This document shows, one piece after another, positions 6,380-10,092 of a stretch of DNA of 10,092 nucleotides (position 1 is the stretch's first letter; each line of letters starts with the position of its first letter). Where the stretch lies: assembly GCA_028292185.1 (NCBI GenBank), contig JAQGMT010000412.1, positions 1 to 10,092 on the forward strand, read 5' to 3'. Position numbers and translations under genes: made by a program. Origin of the DNA: Ramlibacter sp. (GTDB lineage: Bacteria; Pseudomonadota; Gammaproteobacteria; Burkholderiales; Burkholderiaceae_C). Under the pieces are notes generated by a model. The model worked only from the letters and a program-made list of their open reading frames with translations, did not search any database and was not told the DNA's origin.

Positions 6380-8008
6380 GTGAGCGACACCAGTTTCGAT
6401 TACGTGATCATTGGCGCCGGCACGGCGGGCTGCCTGCTGGCGAATCGCCTGTCGAAGGACCCGTCCAAGCGCGTGCTGCTGCTCGAAGCCGGGCGGCGGG
6501 ACGACTATCACTGGATCCACATCCCGGTCGGCTACCTCTATTGCATCGGCAATCCGCGCACCGATTGGCTGTACAGCACCGAAGCGGACGCAGGCCTGAA
6601 CGGCCGCCAGTTGCGCTACCCGCGGGGCAAGGCTCTGGGCGGCTCGTCCAGCATCAACGGCATGATCTACATGCGCGGCCAGGCGCGCGACTACGACAGC
6701 TGGGCGCAAGCCACCGGCCACGCTGGCTGGAGCTGGGATCAGTGCCTGCCTTATTTCAAGAAGCACGAGGACTACTACAAGGGCGCCGACGCGCTGCACG
6801 GCGAAGGCGGCGAATGGCGCGTCGAGCGCCAGCGCGTTCGCTGGGACATCCTTGACGCCTTCGCGCAGGCGGCGCAGCAAGCCGGCATCCCGCACTCCGA
6901 GGACTTCAACCGTGGCGACAACGAAGGCGTTGGCTACTTCCAGGTGAACCAGAAGAGCGGCTGGCGCTGGAACACCGCCAAGGCCTTCCTGCGCCCGATC
7001 TGCTATGGCCGCCCGAATTTCGAAATGTGGACGCTGGCGCAGGTGACTCGCCTCTTGACCGAGCAGCAGCCCGATGGCAGCCTGCGCTGCACCGGCGCGA
7101 TGGTGTGGGCCGAAAATGAACTGGTGAATGTATTCGCCGCGCGCGAGGTGATTCTTTGCGCCGGCAGCATCGGCTCGCCGCAACTGCTGCAACTATCGGG
7201 CATCGGGCCGCCCGCCCTGCTGCAGCGGCACACGATCCCGCTGGTGCACGACCTGCCGGGCGTCGGCGAGAACCTGCAAGACCATCTGCAGATCCGCGCC
7301 GTGTTCAAGGTGCAAGGCGTGCAGACGCTCAACACGCTGTCCAACAGCTGGTGGGGCAAGGCGAAGATCGGTCTGGAGTACGCCCTCAAGCGCAGCGGGC
7401 CCATGAGCATGGCGCCGTCGCAGCTGGGCGCGTTCACGCGCAGCTCCAGCGAAATGCGCTACCCGAACATCGAATACCACGTGCAACCGCTCAGCCTGGA
7501 CGCCTTCGGCGAGCCGCTGCACGATTTCAACGCCTTCACTGCGAGTGTCTGCAACCTCAATCCCACCAGCCGCGGCAGCGTGCGCATCCGCAGCAACAAG
7601 TTCGAGGATGCGCCGCTGATCGCACCGAACTACCTGAACACGGCGCAAGACCGCAAGGTGGCGGCGGACTCGCTGCGAGTGACGCGGCGGATCGCCGCGC
7701 AGCCGGCGCTGGCCAAGTACCAGCCGCAGGAATGGCGGCCCGGCACGCAATACCAAAGCGACGAAGAACTGGCCCGGCTGGCCGGCGACATCGCAACCAC
7801 CATCTTTCATCCGGTGGGCACCACCAAGATGGGGAGGGATGACGATCCCATGGCCGTGCTCGATGCGCAGCTGCGCGTGCGCGGGGTGACAGCCCTGCGC
7901 GTGGTGGACGCGGGCGCGATGCCCACCATCACCAGCGGCAACACCAACTCGCCGACCTTGATGATGGCGGAGAAGGCCGCCGGCTGGATCTTGCAGGACG
8001 AGTGCTAG
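6380..8008 (+). CDS. GMC family FAD-dependent alcohol dehydrogenase (choline dehydrogenase-like; probable 3-hydroxypropionate dehydrogenase)
   Basis: This 542-residue flavoprotein oxidises an alcohol to an aldehyde. An N-terminal FAD-binding Rossmann motif G-A-G-T-A-G (12-17) with Glu36 ends the second strand. GMC signature 1 runs from R79-Y-P-R-G-K-A-L-G-G-S-S to about residue 100; signature 2, G-S-I-G-S-P-Q-L-L-Q-L-S-G-I-G, covers 262-276. The catalytic His477 lies in H-P-V-G-T and its partner is probably Asn523 in G-N-T-N-S-P. Length is normal and there is no signal peptide. The start is GTG 6380 because the FAD motif begins right after and no ATG fits; the Shine-Dalgarno is poor (only a G-run). 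Downstream of mmsA on the same strand, it fits HpdH, the GMC-type 3-hydroxypropionate dehydrogenase paired with mmsA in Cupriavidus and Pseudomonas. That substrate is inference; choline, polyol or other primary alcohol substrates remain possible. Confidence 0.9.
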   Translation: MSDTSFDYVIIGAGTAGCLLANRLSKDPSKRVLLLEAGRRDDYHWIHIPVGYLYCIGNPRTDWLYSTEADAGLNGRQLRYPRGKALGGSSSINGMIYMRGQARDYDSWAQATGHAGWSWDQCLPYFKKHEDYYKGADALHGEGGEWRVERQRVRWDILDAFAQAAQQAGIPHSEDFNRGDNEGVGYFQVNQKSGWRWNTAKAFLRPICYGRPNFEMWTLAQVTRLLTEQQPDGSLRCTGAMVWAENELVNVFAAREVILCAGSIGSPQLLQLSGIGPPALLQRHTIPLVHDLPGVGENLQDHLQIRAVFKVQGVQTLNTLSNSWWGKAKIGLEYALKRSGPMSMAPSQLGAFTRSSSEMRYPNIEYHVQPLSLDAFGEPLHDFNAFTASVCNLNPTSRGSVRIRSNKFEDAPLIAPNYLNTAQDRKVAADSLRVTRRIAAQPALAKYQPQEWRPGTQYQSDEELARLAGDIATTIFHPVGTTKMGRDDDPMAVLDAQLRVRGVTALRVVDAGAMPTITSGNTNSPTLMMAEKAAGWILQDEC

Positions 8009-8029
8009 CCAGGCGCTTTGACCTGGCGC

Positions 8030-8226
8030 AAGAACCTATTGAGTTTCGGGGCGGGAAAATCCCGATGCACTGAGAGGGTGCGCAAGCTACAGTGGCTTTC
8101 ACTCGAATGCGGTCGCATGCGCCCGCGAGGTCGAGGGACCGAGGAGACAAGCCCCCCAGAACACAAGAATATCCTCCGGCATCCCACGAGATGCTGCTCA
8201 AAAGGCGCCGCCAGCGGCGCCTTTTT
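8030..8226 (+). ncRNA. Candidate small RNA or structured leader ending in an intrinsic terminator
   Basis: The non-coding stretch after the GMC gene holds a run of short hairpins: CGGGA/TCCCG (8052-8056/8060-8064), GCAC/GTGC (8067-8070/8078-8081), ATGCG/CGCAT (8107-8111/8114-8118) and GGTC/GACC (8129-8132/8137-8140). It ends with a strong terminator at 8200-8226. TTGACC (8018-8023) could be a -35, but no well-spaced -10 follows. It does not show the hallmarks of 6S, tmRNA, RNase P, SRP RNA or any riboswitch I know. A trailing 3' untranslated region of the GMC transcript is the simpler alternative. Confidence 0.25.
8200..8226 (+). terminator. Strong intrinsic terminator upstream of the conserved hypothetical gene
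   Basis: AAAAGGCGCCGC (8200-8211) is the perfect reverse complement of GCGGCGCCTTTT (8214-8225), with CA between, and the T-run continues with T, C, TTT. It should stop plus-strand transcripts from the mmsA/GMC pair or from a small RNA in 8030-8200. It isolates the gene at 8252, whose start codon is only 26 bp further on. Confidence 0.85.
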
Positions 8227-8238
8227 CTTTGGGCGTCA

Positions 8239-8244
8239 GATAAT
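8239..8244 (+). promoter_or_regulatory. Putative -10 box placing transcription start at the start codon
   Basis: GATAAT lies 7 bp before the ATG at 8252. A start site 7-8 nt downstream of the box would coincide with the A of ATG, giving a leaderless mRNA. This fits the absence of a Shine-Dalgarno and the terminator immediately upstream. No good -35 is visible, since that position overlaps the terminator hairpin. Confidence 0.4.
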
Positions 8245-8251
8245 CCGAACC

Positions 8252-8794
8252 ATGGACGATATCGTGCGCCAAGCCATCGCCAAGTGGCCCAAGGTCCCGC
8301 ACTGCTTCGGCTGGCTCGGGCTGGATGCGCGGGGCAACTGGTACATGCGCGATGACCGCGTGCAGGCCGCGGGTCCTTTCCCGATGAGCAAGGGCTCGCT
8401 GCTAAGGCACGAAAAGCTCATCGACTTCATCCACCGCAACTACGAAGCCGATGCGCAGCGCCGCTGGTTTTTCCAGAACGGGCCGCAGCGGGTTTATGTC
8501 GAGCTCGAGGTCGCTCCGCTGATATGGCGGCTGGACGCGGCAAACGTCGTTACCGCCCATACCGGCCAGCTTGCCCAAGCACGGCGTGCCGTGCTTGATG
8601 AGAAGGGGCGCGTGTACCTGGACTGCGACCTGGGCTTCGGGCTGGTCCACACACTCGACGTGGCGCAAGTGGCCGAGGCGATCGAGCAAGGTTTGTGGGT
8701 GCCGGAGCCCATGGACAGCGACGCCTTGCCGCAACGATTCGGATACGTGCGCAGCCCCGCGGCGCGCCAGCAAGCCGCAAGCGGCGCTGGATAA
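8252..8794 (+). CDS. Conserved hypothetical protein (DUF2944/DUF2946-like family of Burkholderiales)
   Basis: The 180-residue protein has no signal peptide, no membrane helix and no enzyme motif I recognise. It begins M-D-D-I-V-x-Q-A-x-A-K-W-P (1-13). It has a W-L-G-L-D-A-R-G-N-W-Y-M-R-D block (21-34), a central W-F-F-Q-N-G-P-Q-R-V-Y-V-E-L-E (72-86), and a C-terminal half with D-E-K-G-R-V-Y-L-D (116-124) and an E-A-I-E-Q-G-L-W-V-P-E-P stretch (142-153). I recall similar proteins, about 160-190 residues, annotated as a domain of unknown function in Comamonadaceae; the exact DUF number is uncertain. The central block suggests a small alpha/beta cytoplasmic protein. The start at 8252 is chosen because the conserved N-terminus begins there; the frame stays open upstream to 8018, but that region carries the terminator. 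It ends at TAA 8792-8794, directly followed by a shared terminator. Function unknown. Confidence 0.88.
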   Translation: MDDIVRQAIAKWPKVPHCFGWLGLDARGNWYMRDDRVQAAGPFPMSKGSLLRHEKLIDFIHRNYEADAQRRWFFQNGPQRVYVELEVAPLIWRLDAANVVTAHTGQLAQARRAVLDEKGRVYLDCDLGFGLVHTLDVAQVAEAIEQGLWVPEPMDSDALPQRFGYVRSPAARQQAASGAG

Positions 8795-8822
8795 AAAAAG
8801 CCGGTCGAGCGACCGGCTTTTT
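8795..8822. terminator. Bidirectional intrinsic terminator between convergent genes
   Basis: AAAAAGCCGGTCG (8795-8807) and CGACCGGCTTTTT (8810-8822) form a perfect 13-bp inverted repeat with AG between. There is a T-run on either strand (seven A bases, 8793-8799, on the left). It starts right after the TAA of the hypothetical gene and lies 14 bp beyond the stop of the minus-strand cytochrome gene, so it can serve both. Confidence 0.92.
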
Positions 8823-8836
8823 GACAGTGGCCAGAG

Positions 8837-9769
8837 CTACTTCGCCGCGTTGACCATGTACTCGACCGTAGCGCGGATTTCAGCGTCGGACGCACTGGAG
8901 CCGCCTCTGGGCGGCATGGCGTTCTTGCCCTTGATGGCGTTCTGCACCAGCACCGGTATGCCCTGCGCAATGCGAGGAGCCCAGGCCGCCTTGTCGCCGA
9001 ACTTCGGCGCGCCCGCGATGCCCGTCGCGTGGCAGGTGGCGCAGGTCTGCTTGAACAGCGCTTCGCCGGATCCGGCACCGGCGCCCGCCGCGGCAGTCTG
9101 CGGGGCCGCTGCAGCGGCCGGGTTGGGCGCGGCAGCAGCGGGGGCGGCAGCTGTGGTGGTTGCGGGAGCGGCCGCAGCAGGCGCCGCTGCAGTCTGCGCC
9201 GCGCCGCTGGCCGGTGCTGCCGCTGCCTGCGCAGCGGCGGGCTTGCTTGGCTCAGGGAACTTGGCGCCCGCCGCGTCGGCCATGTAGGCGACTGCGCGAG
9301 CAACTTCGACGTCGTCGAAATCGCCGCCGCCCTGCGGCGGCATGGCGCCCCTGCCGTGCAGCGCCGATTGCACGAGCGCATCGAATCCCTTCTGGATGCG
9401 CGGGCCCCACGCGGCCGCGTCGCCGAACTTCGGCGCGCCCGCGGCTCCCGGCGTGTGGCAGGTGGTGCACTGCGCCTTGAACACGTCCTGGCCGGCCTTG
9501 AGGGCCCGGTTCGCATCACGGATCTCGACGGTGCCCACCTTGCGAATGCGCTCGGCAACACCGCGGTCGAGATCCTCCTGGGTCAGGCCGCCCAAGGCAC
9601 GGCTTTCGGCCTCGGTGCTGCCGGAAGGCTTGTTCTCGGAAACCACGAACGCGACCAGTCCGAAGATGGCAAACACCGGAAAGATGAACGAGAAGAAAAC
9701 CGCCAGCAGCAGTTGTTTGGGTGTCTTGATGGGGCCGCTGTGGGCTTCTTCCTGCGTGCTGTCGCTCAT
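8837..9769 (-). CDS. Membrane-anchored diheme cytochrome c (cytochrome c5 family)
   Basis: The 310-residue protein carries electrons on the periplasmic side of the inner membrane. It has a short cytoplasmic N-terminus, one uncleaved-looking membrane helix (about 20-43), and two class I heme-binding domains: C-T-T-C-H at 101-105 with axial Met143 (G-A-M-P-P), and C-A-T-C-H at 243-247 with Met285 (N-A-M-P-P). The two domains are clear duplicates; both contain G-A-P-K-F-G-D and A-W-x-P-R-I and match the c5 type, about 100 residues each. Between them lies a low-complexity Ala/Pro/Thr linker (about 177-234), probably flexible. GAGGA (complement of 9774-9778) is 4 nt before the ATG and TATAAT lies upstream. 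Redox partners are not shown; delivery of electrons to a terminal oxidase is the usual role. It is followed by a shared terminator and not in an operon within this window. Confidence 0.95.
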   Translation of the reverse strand: MSDSTQEEAHSGPIKTPKQLLLAVFFSFIFPVFAIFGLVAFVVSENKPSGSTEAESRALGGLTQEDLDRGVAERIRKVGTVEIRDANRALKAGQDVFKAQCTTCHTPGAAGAPKFGDAAAWGPRIQKGFDALVQSALHGRGAMPPQGGGDFDDVEVARAVAYMADAAGAKFPEPSKPAAAQAAAAPASGAAQTAAAPAAAAPATTTAAAPAAAAPNPAAAAAPQTAAAGAGAGSGEALFKQTCATCHATGIAGAPKFGDKAAWAPRIAQGIPVLVQNAIKGKNAMPPRGGSSASDAEIRATVEYMVNAAK

Positions 9770-9807
9770 GGCGTCCTCGGGAGGGGGGCGTTAAAAATCA
9801 ACCTTCG

Positions 9808-9813
9808 ATTATA
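9808..9813 (-). promoter_or_regulatory. -10 box of the cytochrome gene promoter
   Basis: The minus strand reads a perfect TATAAT here, 38 bp before the cytochrome ATG (9769). At 16-18 bp spacing the -35 region (complement of about 9830-9837) has only poor matches to TTGACA, so the promoter may need an activator. The predicted mRNA leader is about 30 nt and includes the GAGGA ribosome-binding site. Confidence 0.55.
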
Positions 9814-9851
9814 GCTGTGCCCCTTTGCGGTACTGCGGCACCCTGCGCGAC

Positions 9852-9881
9852 TCAACGCGCCCGTCAGCCATCGACGATAAT
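9852..9881 (+). promoter_or_regulatory. Putative tRNA-Arg promoter
   Basis: GATAAT (9876-9881) as -10 is followed by a GC-rich discriminator GCCCCC (9882-9887), typical of stringently controlled stable-RNA promoters. The -35 candidate is TCAACG (9852-9857) with 18-bp spacing, a weak match. Transcription would start near 9888, about 14 nt before the tRNA. Confidence 0.5.
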
Positions 9882-9901
9882 GCCCCCTCGCGTCTTTCGA
9901 T

Positions 9902-9977
9902 GCGGCTGTAGCTCAGTGGATAGAGTATTGGCCTCCGAAGCCAAGGGTCGTGGGTTCGATCCCCGCCAGCCGCACCA
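9902..9977 (+). tRNA. tRNA-Arg (anticodon CCG)
   Basis: A complete 76-nt cloverleaf is present. The acceptor stem is GCGGCTG (9902-9908) with CAGCCGC (9967-9973), then discriminator A and a gene-encoded CCA (9975-9977). The D arm is GCTC-AGTGGATA-GAGT. The anticodon stem is TTGGC/GCCAA around the 7-nt loop CTCCGAA, giving anticodon CCG, which reads the Arg codon CGG. The T arm has GGGTTCGATCCCC with the invariant TTCGA. The CGG codon is well used in this GC-rich genome. The antisense of tRNA genes often gives false protein calls; one is rejected below. Confidence 0.97.
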
Positions 9978-9982
9978 GGTCT

Positions 9983-10059
9983 AGTTTTCGCCCTTGATTT
10001 CATCGGGGAAAACTCTGCTTGGCCTGGGAAGTACAGCACACCGATACAAAGGGTGTGCT
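9983..10059 (+). other. Low-GC spacer after tRNA-Arg with two hairpins
   Basis: AGTTTTC (9983-9989) pairs with GAAAACT (10008-10014), with CCC/GGG inside; AGCACACC (10035-10042) pairs with GGTGTGCT (10052-10059). Neither is followed by a long T-run, so they are weak terminator candidates. The first may end the tRNA transcript. The second overlaps the possible ribosome-binding site of the next frame and could affect its translation. Confidence 0.35.
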
Positions 10060-10062
10060 TTC

Positions 10063-10092
10063 ATGGCCAATCTCCAGCAAATTGGGTCGACA
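10063..10092 (+). CDS. Start of a possible gene, cut by the window end (10 codons)
   Basis: ATG at 10063 opens a frame reading M-A-N-L-Q-Q-I-G-S-T to the window edge. AAAGGG (10048-10053), 9 nt upstream, is an acceptable ribosome-binding site. Ten residues cannot identify a protein. Tyrosine-type integrases beside tRNA genes often begin in a similar way (M-A-x-x-Q-x-x-G), and the local base composition has dropped to about 50% G+C, so an integrase gene is a reasonable guess but only that. Confidence 0.35.
   Translation, partial: MANLQQIGST

Noticed and set aside
8018..8251. N-terminal extension of the hypothetical protein to 8018
   Set aside because: It would translate through a strong intrinsic terminator, and the conserved N-terminus begins at 8252.
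9060..9240. GC-rich repetitive DNA that looks like a tandem repeat or array
   Set aside because: It codes in frame for the Ala/Pro linker of the cytochrome; there are no regular repeat units or spacers, so it is not a CRISPR array or satellite.
9809..10039. Open frame on the minus strand across the tRNA, 76 codons
   Set aside because: It contains the G-D-R-T-H-D-P-W-L-R-R-P-type string that arises from translating the antisense of a tRNA gene, a well-known false protein call. The frame has no other support.

Overview
The window is GC-rich (about two thirds G+C) and looks like the chromosome of a betaproteobacterium in the order Burkholderiales, most likely family Comamonadaceae. This rests on the style of the proteins, a structured intergenic repeat of a kind I associate with that family, and GATAAT-type -10 boxes. 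The placement is inference; no rRNA or other marker gene is present. The last ~115 bases fall to about 50% G+C.

Layout. The 3' end of a MaoC-type dehydratase gene (1-372, +) meets, stop to stop, a five-gene minus-strand operon (4489 down to 369). The operon encodes an MlaE-like permease with a fused N-terminal STAS domain, an MlaF-like ATPase, an MlaD/MCE substrate-binding protein, an ABC_trans_aux (PqiC/YmbA-like) lipoprotein and a stand-alone cyclic-nucleotide-binding-domain protein. The first four form a complete MCE lipid transporter between inner and outer membrane; the fifth has a domain fit for sensing a nucleotide signal. A 226-bp divergent intergenic region (4490-4715) separates the operon from two plus-strand catabolic genes.

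Those two genes are mmsA (CoA-acylating (methyl)malonate-semialdehyde dehydrogenase, 4716-6257) and a GMC-family FAD alcohol dehydrogenase (6380-8008), separated by a highly structured repeat. The pairing fits 3-hydroxypropionate to malonate semialdehyde to acetyl-CoA, the hpdH/mmsA pathway. After them comes a 243-bp intergenic stretch ending in a strong intrinsic terminator that may close a small RNA, then a conserved hypothetical gene (8252-8794, +) with a possible leaderless promoter. A bidirectional terminator (8795-8822) lies between it and a convergent membrane-anchored diheme cytochrome c5-type gene (9769-8837, -).

The window ends with tRNA-Arg(CCG) (9902-9977, +), followed by the low-GC stretch and the first ten codons of an open frame starting at 10063. 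A tRNA 3' end next to a composition shift is a classic edge of an integrated element, but the window stops too soon to prove it. No CRISPR array, transposase, insertion sequence or replication origin is visible.
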